The translations under genes and the position numbers were made by a program. From NCBI GenBank assembly GCA_015069485.1, contig SVIM01000003.1, positions 1 to 64,000 of the forward strand: DNA of 64,000 nt, read 5' to 3'. The stretch comes from Clostridiales bacterium. Its GTDB lineage: Bacteria > Bacillota > Clostridia > Christensenellales > Borkfalkiaceae. The number at the start of each line of letters is the position of its first letter. Position 1 is the first letter of the stretch. A model generated the notes under the pieces. The model ran no database searches, was not told the DNA's origin, and saw only the letters and a program-made list of their open reading frames with translations. Below are positions 1 through 8,635 of this stretch, piece by piece.

Positions 1-1220
1 AATTCCAATGCTTCATTTTCCAAACGGCGAAGTGATATGTAAGTTTCCGTTAAGAAATTACCACTACCACAGGCAGGGTCTAAAAAGTTAAGAGTGGATA
101 ATTTATTGATAAATTCTTCTAAACGTTGCTTGCGAGTTTTGTCCACCTTTAATTCTTTAATAGTGGCAAGTTCTTCTTTTAACTCGTTTAAGAAAAGCGG
201 GTCTATAACTTTATGGATATTTTCAATAGACGTATAGTGCATACCGCCACTACGACGGGTTTCAGGGTTTAAGGTACTTTCAAATACCGCACCGAAAATG
301 GTGGGGCTAATTTCGCTCCAATTAAAATCTTCGCTTGCATTTTTCAGAAGCAAGTTTACAATTTTTTCGTTGAAATTAGGAATTTCAATATTTTCGTCCG
401 CAAACAAACCACCGTTTACGTAAGGGAAAGAAGCCAAATCCTCGTCCAAATACGGGTCACGGTCTTCTATTTTTGTGTCAAGGACTTTGAAAAGGTCGAT
501 TATTGCACGGCGAACGTCTTTTACGGCAAAACTCTTAACGTAGTTATGGAATTTTAAGTGGTCGCCAAACAATCCGCTATCTTCTGCATAAAGGCAGAAA
601 ACAAGGCGAACACAAAGCATATTAAGGCTTTTAAGAGTGCTTTCGACGTCGGGATTTTTATATTGCTTTAAGATTTCGTCGTAAAGCACGCCAACGAGTT
701 CGCCCGCTTTTATCGAAATTTCCATTTCTTTACGGATAAGTTCGCTTCCCGTATCGGTGAGAAAACTTAAACGATAATATTCTTTGGGTAAATCTTTTAA
801 GTAGATAGTTTCAGGCTCGCCCGTAGGTTTTTCCATATCATATATTAAAAATTCTTGGAAATTGCAAGTTATAATATAGCGGGGACGTTCCGAATAAGGA
901 AGTTCTGACGAATAGCGTTTTGCTTGTTGGAAAGGCGTTAAAAAGCTGCCGTCCGATTGGCGAATACCTTTTCTTAAATCTTTGCCCGTGCTTTTTTGTT
1001 CAATTAGAACATGCGTGGACGGAATAATGCCGTCGATAAAGCTCGTATTATCGAGTTTTACTTGATTTTCAAATTGAATAAACTGTGCAGGGTGTTCAAT
1101 ACCCAACACTTCGCCAAGTAGCGAGAGCCAAAACTTTTGACTTTCACCTTTTTCATAGCCTTTATCTTTCCAATATTCAGCAAACTCTTTTGCCGCTTTT
1201 CTCTTTTCCATTTCAGTCAT
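1..1220 (-). CDS. Type IIG (MmeI-like) restriction-modification enzyme, partial
   Basis: The reading frame runs off the left edge, so about 406 N-terminal residues are present. The family fuses an endonuclease and an N6-adenine DNA methyltransferase in one chain that cuts at a fixed distance from its site. Near residues 65-80 I read D-x10-EQK in FIDGIIPSTHVLIEQKS, which fits a PD-(D/E)xK nuclease site. Close to the window edge is LDPACGSGNF, the SAM-binding motif I of gamma-class adenine methylases, followed by LRRLENE. The helical middle region fits MmeI-type enzymes. The NPPY motif and the target-recognition domain must lie outside the window. ATG at 1220 gives MTEMEKRK, but an in-frame GTG at 1232 is better spaced from an AGGAAAG ribosome site, so the start is uncertain. 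No separate specificity subunit is visible. Confidence 0.85.
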   Translation of the reverse strand, partial: MTEMEKRKAAKEFAEYWKDKGYEKGESQKFWLSLLGEVLGIEHPAQFIQFENQVKLDNTSFIDGIIPSTHVLIEQKSTGKDLRKGIRQSDGSFLTPFQQAKRYSSELPYSERPRYIITCNFQEFLIYDMEKPTGEPETIYLKDLPKEYYRLSFLTDTGSELIRKEMEISIKAGELVGVLYDEILKQYKNPDVESTLKSLNMLCVRLVFCLYAEDSGLFGDHLKFHNYVKSFAVKDVRRAIIDLFKVLDTKIEDRDPYLDEDLASFPYVNGGLFADENIEIPNFNEKIVNLLLKNASEDFNWSEISPTIFGAVFESTLNPETRRSGGMHYTSIENIHKVIDPLFLNELKEELATIKELKVDKTRKQRLEEFINKLSTLNFLDPACGSGNFLTETYISLRRLENEALE

Positions 1221-1396
1221 AATAAATTCCACGCAAATAAATTCTTTCCTCTATTATACAACAACTTAAAAGCAACTTCAATAATAAATTTAAACTTTTT
1301 TAAAAAAATGCGGGGCGGTAAATTGCCGTAAGGCTTAAACATAAAAATTTAGTTTTTAACAGATTTTTTAAATATGCCGGTACGGGAGGTAATGCG

Positions 1397-1425
1397 TTGA
1401 CACTTGCGCTTTGCTATGCTAAAAT
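1397..1425 (+). promoter_or_regulatory. Promoter of the small gene at 1454
   Basis: TTGACA (1397-1402), a 17-nt spacer and TAAAAT (1420-1425) sit 28 nt ahead of the start codon. An ATGCTA/TAGCAT inverted repeat overlaps the -10 and extends to about 1439, so it could be an operator or an mRNA hairpin. Confidence 0.75.
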
Positions 1426-1453
1426 ACGCAAGATAGCATTTTAGGAGGGTTTT

Positions 1454-1684
1454 ATGCGCAAAGAAATTAACGGAGCTACTTACGATACCGCACAAGCTAC
1501 GGTAGATAAAAAGTTTACTTTTGGCGCGCCGGGCGACCCTTGCGGATTTGAAGAGACCTTATATTTAACGCCCGACGGAAAGTATTTTGTTTATACCTAC
1601 GGCGGAAAAAGCTCTAAATACCAAAGCGAAAACATTTTTGCAATTAAGCGAGAAAACGTTAAAGACTGGATACTTTCGCACTAA
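1454..1684 (+). CDS. Small hypothetical protein, 76 aa
   Basis: I do not recognise a named family. The gene is credible because it has a consensus promoter, an AGGAGG ribosome site 7 nt before ATG and a strong terminator behind it. The protein is soluble, has no signal peptide or membrane segment, and is rich in charged, Gly and aromatic residues (GAPGDPCGFEETLY, FVYTYGGKSSKY). It ends in WILSH. The spacing of short hydrophobic strands suggests a small beta-rich domain, which is only an impression. It is monocistronic. Confidence 0.7.
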   Translation: MRKEINGATYDTAQATVDKKFTFGAPGDPCGFEETLYLTPDGKYFVYTYGGKSSKYQSENIFAIKRENVKDWILSH

Positions 1685-1715
1685 ATTTACTATTTTTTTA
1701 ATTTTAATTAAGTTT

Positions 1716-1799
1716 GGGTGGCACATATATGTGCCACCCAATTCGCTTTTTACATAATTTTAGGGGGTAGCGACACCGTATATGCTACCCCCTTTTTTT
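1716..1799 (+). terminator. Perfect 24-bp palindrome followed by a rho-independent terminator
   Basis: A perfect palindrome occupies 1716-1739 (arms GGGTGGCACATA and its complement). A second hairpin, GGGGGTAGC (1763-1771) with GCTACCCCC (1784-1792), runs into seven Ts (1793-1799). The second is a textbook terminator for the plus-strand gene. The loopless first one may terminate in both directions or be a protein site. Confidence 0.85.
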
Positions 1800-2070
1800 A
1801 CTGTTTTTTAAGTATAGTATTATAACCCTTTCCGCGCTTGATACATTTAGACACGCGTGAAAGCGTTGCCGAAGAAATGTTGGTTTTTGCAATAACCTCG
1901 TCGTAGGTTGCGCCGTCTAAAAGCATTTTTGCAACCTCAACACGTTGCGCCATTTGCTCGACTTCTTTGTAAGTACACAAATCGTCGAAAAAATTTTTGC
2001 ACTCTTCCTTGCTGTTTAGCTTTAAAATCGCTTCGTATAAGCCTTCGATTATTTGAATATCGTCCGTCAT
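1798..2070 (-). CDS. TrpR-related YerC/YecD-family DNA-binding regulator
   Basis: The 90-residue protein matches the YerC/YecD group of the Trp-repressor superfamily: an all-helical N-terminus (DDIQIIEGLYEAILKL), the family-typical LCTYKEVEQMAQRVEVAKMLLDG, then a helix-turn-helix in TYDEVIAKTNISSATLSRVSKCIKRGKG. Length is normal for the group. Bacillus YerC is a small transcription regulator of poorly defined role, and whether this one senses tryptophan cannot be told. It is divergent from the mscS gene, and both promoters lie in the shared 176-nt gap, so it might control itself and its neighbour. Confidence 0.85.
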   Translation of the reverse strand: MTDDIQIIEGLYEAILKLNSKEECKNFFDDLCTYKEVEQMAQRVEVAKMLLDGATYDEVIAKTNISSATLSRVSKCIKRGKGYNTILKKQ

Positions 2071-2101
2071 TTTCGCCCTCTTATCATTTATTTCTAATAC
2101 T

Positions 2102-2207
2102 ATTATAAAGTAAAACTTTAGTTTTGTAAAGTGTTTAAAAAAATTTTTTTACATATTTTGTAAACTGTAAAAAAAACGTTGAAATATGTAAAATTTAGTG
2201 ATATAAT
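2102..2207. promoter_or_regulatory. Divergent promoter pair between the YerC-like gene and mscS
   Basis: Minus strand: TTTACA (complement of 2125-2130), 17 nt, TATAAT (complement of 2102-2107). Plus strand: TTGAAA (2179-2184), 17 nt, TATAAT (2202-2207). Between them are repeated GTAAA-containing words (TTTTGTAAAGTG, TTTTGTAAACTG) that could be operator half-sites. That function is inferred. Confidence 0.7.
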
Positions 2208-2246
2208 TTATTTACGGCAAAAGCCAAAATTTTTACGAGGTGAAAA

Positions 2247-3131
2247 ATGTTTTTTGGTTTAAATCTTTTAAGCACGACAGCAGAAACACCTACCGAAATA
2301 AACTTCGATTGGTCGGGGCTTTTAAATTTGGTGGTAGAGTGGTTGACGACGACGGGCATTAAGCTTGTTATTGCCATATTACTGCTTATAATTTCCTTTA
2401 AGTTTACTTCCTTTTTTTGTAAAAGACTTTATAAGCGCTTACAAAAAAGAAACGTTGACGAAACGATTGCAAGAGTAGGCTCGCAAGCATTAAATTGGGC
2501 ATGCAAAATAGTTATTTTGGTTTGCTTAATCGGCTACGTTGGCATTGAAACGGCTTCTATTTCTGCAGTAATTGCTTCGCTTGGCGTTGGTATTTCGCTT
2601 GCGGTGCAAGGCACTCTTTCTAACCTTGCAGGCGGTATAATTATTATCGTTATGCGCCCCTTTAAAATTGGCGACTATATAAAGGGCTGTGGAGAAGAAG
2701 GTACGGTTGAAGATATTAAGCTTTTTTACACCCATATCGTAACCCCCGACAACAAAGTAGTTATGATACCTAACGGCTCGCTTGCAAACGACGTTATGGT
2801 AAACTTTTCTGCCAAAGAAAGCCGCCGTTGCGACGTAACCTTTGGCGTATCGTACGATACGGACACGGCGCTTGCTAAAAATTTAATTAAAGAGGTTTGC
2901 GACAAAAACGAGCTTATTTTTAAAGACCCTTCCGTATTTATCGACATTGTAGAATTTGGCGATAGCTCCATTAATATCGTTGTGCGCGCTTGGTGCAAAA
3001 ACGGCGATTATTGGGCGGTTTACTTTTATTTAATGAACGAAATTAAAGCGAAGTTTGACGAAAATAAAATTGAAATTCCCTTTAATACCGTTGACGTTAA
3101 CGTTAAGCCCGTGCAAAAGGACGGCGAATAA
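2247..3131 (+). CDS. mscS: Small-conductance mechanosensitive channel (MscS family)
   Basis: This membrane channel opens under osmotic downshock and releases small solutes. Its 294 residues match the core MscS length. An N-terminal stretch is followed by membrane helices near residues 33-55 and 85-105. The pore-lining helix reads SAVIASLGVGISLAVQGTLS, continuing into NLAGGIIIIVMRPFKIGDYI, the family hallmark. The cytoplasmic beta domain follows, with VTPDNKVVMIPNG. The start is chosen from GAGGTG seven nt before ATG. The gene is monocistronic with its own promoter and a strong terminator. Confidence 0.95.
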   Translation: MFFGLNLLSTTAETPTEINFDWSGLLNLVVEWLTTTGIKLVIAILLLIISFKFTSFFCKRLYKRLQKRNVDETIARVGSQALNWACKIVILVCLIGYVGIETASISAVIASLGVGISLAVQGTLSNLAGGIIIIVMRPFKIGDYIKGCGEEGTVEDIKLFYTHIVTPDNKVVMIPNGSLANDVMVNFSAKESRRCDVTFGVSYDTDTALAKNLIKEVCDKNELIFKDPSVFIDIVEFGDSSINIVVRAWCKNGDYWAVYFYLMNEIKAKFDENKIEIPFNTVDVNVKPVQKDGE

Positions 3132-3165
3132 TTTTTTGGCTATTTAATTTAATATATAAAAGGTT

Positions 3166-3198
3166 GCGCCACAAGCGAAATGCTTGTGGCGCTTTTTT
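3166..3198 (+). terminator. Terminator of mscS
   Basis: An 11-bp GC-rich stem GCGCCACAAGC / GCTTGTGGCGC (3166-3176, 3182-3192) is followed by six Ts. Confidence 0.9.
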
Positions 3199-3309
3199 AA
3201 TTTGTTTGGTTTTTTGTATTTAAAACTTATACGGCTATGCTTAATTTTTACGCTTACGTTGCTAATTTTTTAAAGACAAATAAGTAATTGCATAGCATAT
3301 ATGGCGCGA

Positions 3310-3756
3310 TTACTGCAAATTTAAAAGCTCTTCTACAATGCTTGCGGCGTATTCGACGAAGAGCACGCAGGGGCGAACCTTGTAGTATTCTTCCGTTCTT
3401 GGAAGGGGGTTACTTTCTAATTTTTTAGGCAGATTTGTAAGTAATTCTCGGCAAATGCAAGAAGAAAATTCCGCCTTAAACTTATCTGCGATTTGGCGAA
3501 TTAGTTGGTAGTGCTTGGTTTTTGCCTCGTTATCTAACGGCGAATAGTCGCCCAAAATTGCCCCTACGACCAAAAACGCGCCCGTTACTGCACCGCAATA
3601 ATCGCGCTGACCGCCCATACCACCGCCGAAGGACGAAGCGAGCGCAACCGATTTTTGTAGCGAAAGCCCCGTTATGTCGCTAAACGCGCCTAAAACTGAC
3701 TGCGCGCAATTATAACCCGATTTAAAAAGCTCCCTTGCTTTTTTACTGTATTCCAT
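3310..3756 (-). CDS. C_GCAxxG_C_C family redox/metal-binding-like protein
   Basis: The 148-residue protein shows the signature spacing that names the family: NCAQ near residue 17, CGAVTGA near 54, CICREL near 100 and RPC near 129. Such proteins are common in anaerobes. The conserved cysteines are thought to bind metal or take part in redox chemistry, but the function is unproven. A glycine-rich ASSFGGGMGG precedes the second cysteine motif. The start codon lies 11 nt after the restored stop of the TIR-STAND gene, so the two were probably co-transcribed. Nothing suggests a functional link beyond the operon arrangement. Confidence 0.85.
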   Translation of the reverse strand: MEYSKKARELFKSGYNCAQSVLGAFSDITGLSLQKSVALASSFGGGMGGQRDYCGAVTGAFLVVGAILGDYSPLDNEAKTKHYQLIRQIADKFKAEFSSCICRELLTNLPKKLESNPLPRTEEYYKVRPCVLFVEYAASIVEELLNLQ

Positions 3757-3767
3757 ATTTTCACCCG

Positions 3768-5836
3768 TTACTTTAAGTAAATTTTATCGTTAGCAGTAAT
3801 AAAATCCTGCGCGGCTTCTTCCGTTTCAAAAAGCGTTAAGCGCAATTCCTTGCCCTTTAAATAATACTCCCTTGCGCCGATAGAATCGTTAGAGCTTAAT
3901 GCTATTTCGGCGAGGAGTAAATATAAATCCGATTGCGCCAAGGGGGAATTATTCGGCTCTAAAAGCGCTTCTTCAAAATATTCTTTGGCGTCAAATATTT
4001 GTCGGCGTATTCAAGCGCCCTTTGTTGCCACGAAAACGCCTTTGCAAAATTATTCATATTGTAATTTGCCGCGCCGACCATAGAAGCGATATTAGTGATG
4101 GTTTGCCTTACGTATAAGCTATCTGATTTTTCTGCCAACGCCAAAGCCCTTAATTGCATTTTTTCGGCAAATAAAAACCTATCGAAGTGCAACATTTTGG
4201 TATTGTTTAAATCCTGTCCGCATACGTTGGTCTTTTTGTAAAGCTCGCGGTTTACGTGGAAAAGCGACATATAAGCGTAATCGCACACCCAAGTTCCTAT
4301 TTCGTGATATAGCTTTATTATTAAGTCCCCTTCGCCGTAAAGCGTACTTTCCATATGCCTTAATACGTAGTAAAGCTCGTTTTCTTCAATATCTAATTTG
4401 CGCATTACGGAAAGGAAGTTGGAAAGGAAGGGCTCTATGCTGTTTGCGCTCATTTGGTATTTAGCGCACACCAGCTCCCTTACTATTTGATGAAGCTGGA
4501 AGGTTGACGAAGAGCCGATAACCAGGCTCTTTTTAACCAAGCCCTGCGCTATTTTAACGACTTCCCTATCCGTTTTTTGCAATTTGCCCTTGCTTATTCC
4601 GTTGGGGAAAAGCGCAAGAATTTTAAGGCAATATTCTTCCCTTTCGCTAAGCTTAATTTTATCTAAAAGGTTGCTTATTTTTTTATCGTCCGTTTCGTAT
4701 TTTTGCAAATCAATAAGCACGCCGTCGTCTAAAATTTCTTGCGGGGAAAAGCAAAACTCCCTGCAATATGCCGCAATTAAGCTTATGGTTAAGGTGTGCT
4801 TACCCACCGATTTGATTATTTCGCAAATAAGATTTTTTTGCTCTTCAAAGTATTCTACGCCGTCAAAAAATTTAATTAAATCCTCTTGCGCCATTTCGCA
4901 AATTTCGTAATAGGCGACGCCGTCGTAACGGTTTCTCGATACGATTATTTTGTGGCAATTAATTTTTTTAAGCTCTTCTATCTCGCTTATATCAACGTAA
5001 TCCATACCGTCGATAATTAAAAGACAGGTGTTGGAAAGGGCGTTTAAAAGCTCCTTCTTTTTGGCGTATAGCGCTTGCTCTTTAGTGATGGTATCGTCGC
5101 GCAGCTCGCTTAAATACTTATCGTCGTTAAACCCTACGAAGGGTATATGCGCGATTGTTGACTGCAACGACTGCGTGTACTTTGCAACGTGTATGGTTAA
5201 ATAGGGCGCTGACAAAAAGTAGTCGGAAAAGAATTTTTTAATAACTCTCGTTTTGCCAATACCGCCAAAGCCGTAAACGTTGATAAAATCGTTAGTGTTT
5301 AAAAGCTCGTAAATATCCTTCGTTTCCCTTTCTCTACCAATACATACGCTATCAATATCCTGCATCTCGGCGCTAATTACGGGGTAGGGGTGCAAAACGC
5401 TTTCTTCCGTGTTTAAAAGATTGTTCACCTTATCTGCAATTAAATTAAGCTTTTTTTCGTATTCGGGGAACATATCAAAAATTTGGCGTTTGCCTAAAAT
5501 ACAGCTGATTTTGCCAAGCTTTTCGTAAGGGTTGTCCACCCCTTCGATTTGCACGGGCAACACTCTTTTATTTATGTTTGCGGCGTACTTAAGCTCTGAC
5601 TTGCACCAACGGGAGGTAAGCGAAGGCTCGGAAAGTAAAAATAGCACCAGCTCGGAATTTTCGATCGCCGCGTAAATTTCGTTATCGTAGCACTCGCCCG
5701 AAGGTATTGATTCGGGTGCCATCCATACGTCGTAGCCCCTTTCTGTAAGAATTTGCCTTACGTCGTTACCTATCTCCATAGTTTTGGTCGAATAGGAAAT
5801 CATTACGTCGTGTTTTTTAAGTAGTCTTTCGTTCAT
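3768..5836 (-). CDS. TIR-STAND-TPR protein with a 3' frameshift
   Basis: Architecture is NLR-like. A TIR domain spans residues 8-140 (HDVMISYS, GYDVWMAPESI, then SRWCKSEL with Glu81 at the position of the NAD-cleaving glutamate). A STAND/NB-ARC ATPase follows: GFGGIGKT P-loop at 189-196, LLIIDGMD Walker B near 272-279, and VSRNR as a likely sensor. The C-terminus is helical and TPR-like. The open frame ends at 3959 with an out-of-family tail after ALEYADKYL. Restoring one T in the TTT run near 3998 gives KYFDAKEYFEEALL and continues TPR sequence to a stop at 3768, for 689 residues in all. In the family, ligand sensing drives TIR assembly and NAD depletion in phage defence. That role is inferred here. 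Start: ATG after AGAGGGG. Confidence 0.85.
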
Positions 5837-5905
5837 ACTTCCCCTCTTATCGTGTAAAAATAGGCGTTAGTTGCGCCATATTGCCGCCTCAATTAAAATT
5901 TACAG

Positions 5906-6619
5906 TTATTTATTTATAGCAGTTATTGCTTCCTTTTCAATAACTCCGTCCTTAATTTTAAGGCGGTATGCGCTTCCGCCACAGGTAAGGCTTCCTACCA
6001 CCTCGCCGTCTTCTAAAACTAAAGCGGCGCAGGCTTCAACGCCGTAAGCAAGCGGTGCGTTTATATCTAAAATCGCCCTATCGAACTCCTCGGCCCTTTC
6101 GTTATAGTGTGGCGACATAACGCCTTGTATTAAGCCAAGCCCTTGCCTTAAGGAATATTGCCCCTCGAATTCTTTAGAAGAATCGGTGAACATAGTTTTA
6201 AACCAACAAATTGCGCCGGCGGAAAGCCCCGAAATTATAACTCCCCTTTCGTACGCGTCTAAAATTAAGGGTAAAAGACCGCTTTTTTGCCAGCTTTCTA
6301 ACATAAAAACGGTATCTCCGCCACCGATATAAATTGCGTCCGCCTTTAAAAATTTATCCTTTAGCTTTTCCTGCTCGGTTTGCTTAAAAACGGTTAAAGC
6401 GACGTCCGTTTTTATATTAAACACCCCCGTATATACCTTATGGAAGGTGTTATAGTAGGGCATAAAGTCGTGGCTGGCGGTGGGAATAAAAAGGGCGCAG
6501 GCACGCTCCTTTCCTTCTTTTTTTGCTCGCTCTTTGGCAAGGCTTGCAATGTATTCGTCTATTTTAAGAGTTTCCCTTTCTTTAAGCTCTCCGCCACCAA
6601 TGGCAATAATTTTTTTCAT
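5906..6619 (-). CDS. pepE: Peptidase E-like (family S51) protein
   Basis: The 237-residue protein has the class I glutamine-amidotransferase-like fold of S51 peptidases, which remove Asp from Asp-X dipeptides. The nucleophile elbow is SGLSAGAICW with Ser133. IYIGGGDT precedes it, and the N-terminal strand is IIAIGGGE. A histidine suitable for the catalytic pair lies in SPHYNER. Length is close to typical PepE. It lies in a minus-strand run with the acetyltransferase and RNA ligase genes, 20 nt upstream of nothing obvious and downstream of the GNAT gene by 20 nt. A cyanophycinase-like substrate cannot be excluded. Confidence 0.85.
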   Translation of the reverse strand: MKKIIAIGGGELKERETLKIDEYIASLAKERAKKEGKERACALFIPTASHDFMPYYNTFHKVYTGVFNIKTDVALTVFKQTEQEKLKDKFLKADAIYIGGGDTVFMLESWQKSGLLPLILDAYERGVIISGLSAGAICWFKTMFTDSSKEFEGQYSLRQGLGLIQGVMSPHYNERAEEFDRAILDINAPLAYGVEACAALVLEDGEVVGSLTCGGSAYRLKIKDGVIEKEAITAINK

Positions 6620-6639
6620 AATTTTACCTATGCTTAATT

Positions 6640-7083
6640 TTAGTTATTGCAATTTAACTGCATCATAATATGTGGAATTCCGTCTAACAAAAATTCTTTA
6701 GAGGTTTGCTTAAAGCCCGATTTTTCGTAAAACGCCTTGGCGTAGCTTTGCGCTTCTACCGTTATGGTATTTGCTAAAAATTTTTGCTTTGCAACCTCTA
6801 TACCCACGGCTAAAAGCTTACTGCCTAAGCCTTTTCTGCGATGGACGGAAATTACCCTTCCAAGTGACACTTCGGCGTGCTTTACACCCTTAGGAACAAC
6901 CCTTAAATAAGCGATTACCCCACTACTATCCTTAAAATAACAATGGTAAGACTCTTTGTCCTCTTCCGTTATTTCCTGATAGGGACAGTTTTGCTCCACG
7001 ACGAAAACGGATACTCTAAGCTTAAAAATTTCGTACAATTCGTAAACGGTAAGCTCGTCAAAGCGCTTAATTACAACTTCCAT
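6640..7083 (-). CDS. ElaA-type GNAT N-acetyltransferase
   Basis: The 147-residue protein carries the ElaA signature LYEIFKLRVSVFVVEQNCPYQEI near the N-terminus. The acetyl-CoA site follows: VSLGRVISVHRRKGLGSKLL, with the RxxGxG/A loop as RRKGLGS, then AQSYAKAFYEKSGF. The acceptor of the ElaA group is not known. It ends 20 nt before the peptidase E gene and starts 14 nt after the RNA ligase stop, which suggests one transcript. Confidence 0.88.
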   Translation of the reverse strand: MEVVIKRFDELTVYELYEIFKLRVSVFVVEQNCPYQEITEEDKESYHCYFKDSSGVIAYLRVVPKGVKHAEVSLGRVISVHRRKGLGSKLLAVGIEVAKQKFLANTITVEAQSYAKAFYEKSGFKQTSKEFLLDGIPHIMMQLNCNN

Positions 7084-7097
7084 TTTATTTACCCGTT

Positions 7098-7874
7098 TTA
7101 TACCTTTTTTTCTAACCAGTTGGCGATTATCGGCTTTGCAAGCCAGCTCGTTGTAGAAATTTGCGCAGGCTGAATATAGCTTTGCCGTACGAACTTAATT
7201 CTATCTACTACCGCACCGCCTTGTTCAACCTTTATATAAAGCCCTTCGGCAAGTCCGCTACAATCCGTTTCTAACAATATCTCTTCAACGCTTAAGCCAA
7301 GCCCTTGCACCGCCGTTTTTAAGGCTTGCAAAGAATTTGGCGTTGAATATTTCGACTTGCCTAAAAGCTTTAAAATTTCGTTTTTATCAAAAAATACGCC
7401 CTCGCCCAAAACGGCAACGCTATTAACGGACGAGCCTTTGAGCAAGGCTCTTCTTGATGAAGTATCTAAAAACACCGCGCGCTCTTTATCGTAAATATCA
7501 AATTCCAAAAAGAAGCTGGGCAAATTATCGTAATAAATTTTATGCTTGGCGTAAAGCCACTCGCCGTACATTATGTAGCGAGTGCCAAGTATGGAATAAA
7601 GCTCTGCCGTGCGCTCTGCCGCCCAAAGCTTAAATAAGTCGTAATGCCTTTCGCGGTAACCGCCTACAAGAAAATGCCCACGGCTTTGCAACAAAAGCTT
7701 ACCGCTTTTTGAAAAGGAAACGCCTGCGTTAGCCCCGTCCACCTTTTCTTCTATAACGACGCTTTTGCCCAAAATTTTTTCAAAGGGGATTTGCTGTAGG
7801 TCCTCGTCCCCGCTTTGAATTTTAGACCCGTTTAAGTGAGGCGTCCTTGGATATTTAATAATTTTATCTTCCAT
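7098..7874 (-). CDS. RNA ligase family protein
   Basis: The 258-residue protein has the covalent nucleotidyltransferase motif I, EEKVDGANAG with Lys44 as the predicted AMP-accepting residue. RGHFLVGG and YGEWLYAKHKIYYDNLP (motifs III/IIIa) and FFLEFDIYD follow, and EGLYIKVE (motif IV) and RIKFVR (motif V) come near the end. This is the minimal T4 Rnl2-like RNA ligase fold, known to seal breaks in RNA after 5' phosphorylation. Bacterial relatives usually travel with a kinase/phosphatase partner, and I see none next to this gene. Neighbours are an acetyltransferase and a TPR protein in the same orientation, 27 nt apart. Confidence 0.85.
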   Translation of the reverse strand: MEDKIIKYPRTPHLNGSKIQSGDEDLQQIPFEKILGKSVVIEEKVDGANAGVSFSKSGKLLLQSRGHFLVGGYRERHYDLFKLWAAERTAELYSILGTRYIMYGEWLYAKHKIYYDNLPSFFLEFDIYDKERAVFLDTSSRRALLKGSSVNSVAVLGEGVFFDKNEILKLLGKSKYSTPNSLQALKTAVQGLGLSVEEILLETDCSGLAEGLYIKVEQGGAVVDRIKFVRQSYIQPAQISTTSWLAKPIIANWLEKKV

Positions 7875-7901
7875 AATATAGCCTTTAATTAAATTTGGAA
7901 A

Positions 7902-8585
7902 TTAATTCAAATCCCAAAAAAAGTCGTCGCTAACATCAATAACGCTTTCCTGCTGAAGCTTGCGTATTTCGCCCCTAAGCATATCGGCGTTGCTACCGTT
8001 GGTTACGGCTATTTTAAAATATTTTTTACTTTGCTCCAAATTTTTTAAGGCGAAATAACAAAGACATAAGCAGTTTGCTGCCTGATACAAATTGCGTTTA
8101 AGCGAAAGCGCCTTTTCGCATTGCTCAATAGCTTTTTCGTACTCGCCTAATCTGTAATATGTAAGCCCCAAATTATTGTATGCGTAAGGATTCTCGCTAT
8201 CGCAAGCAATAGCTTTTTCAAAACTTGAAATCGCCTTTTCAAATTCGCCCAGTTGGCGATAGTTTAACCCTAAATTAGAGTGCGCCGTACTGCGCGAAGG
8301 GTCGTGCTCCAGCATCTCCAAATACACCTCAACGGCGGTGCTTAAATAACTTAAACCCTCGTAAGAAACTGCAGTAAAAAGAAGAACGGCGCAAAATTCA
8401 TCCGTAGTTTTACAGCTTTTTTTAAGCTTGGTTAAAATGTTTATGGCTTTTTCGTATTTGTCTTTATTGTAAAGGTCTATCGCCTTTAAAAGCTTGTTTA
8501 AAAGCCAACCCCTACCGAAGCCGGAAAAGGCCGTGCGTATATCCTTTTTGTAACTGTATAAATACTGTTGATATAATAAATTCAT
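7902..8585 (-). CDS. Tetratricopeptide repeat protein
   Basis: The 227-residue soluble protein contains at least three clear TPR units (STAHSNLGLNYRQLGEFEKA, NPYAYNNLGLTYYRLGEYEKA, then NLYQAANCLCLCYFALKNLEQ), with weaker units before them. There is no signal peptide or catalytic domain, so it is probably a protein-interaction scaffold. The gene starts 50 nt downstream of the rlmD stop and ends 27 nt before the RNA ligase start. Co-transcription with the ligase is plausible. The binding partner is unknown. Confidence 0.85.
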   Translation of the reverse strand: MNLLYQQYLYSYKKDIRTAFSGFGRGWLLNKLLKAIDLYNKDKYEKAINILTKLKKSCKTTDEFCAVLLFTAVSYEGLSYLSTAVEVYLEMLEHDPSRSTAHSNLGLNYRQLGEFEKAISSFEKAIACDSENPYAYNNLGLTYYRLGEYEKAIEQCEKALSLKRNLYQAANCLCLCYFALKNLEQSKKYFKIAVTNGSNADMLRGEIRKLQQESVIDVSDDFFWDLN

Positions 8586-8635
8586 ATTTTATCTCTTAAT
8601 TTTGTTTTCTGCCTTTTAGCCGTAGTATAAAATAT

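Noticed and set aside
1137..1331. 64-aa plus-strand frame
   Set aside because: It lies antisense to the start of the type IIG gene and its promoter region and is Phe/Asn-rich by base composition.
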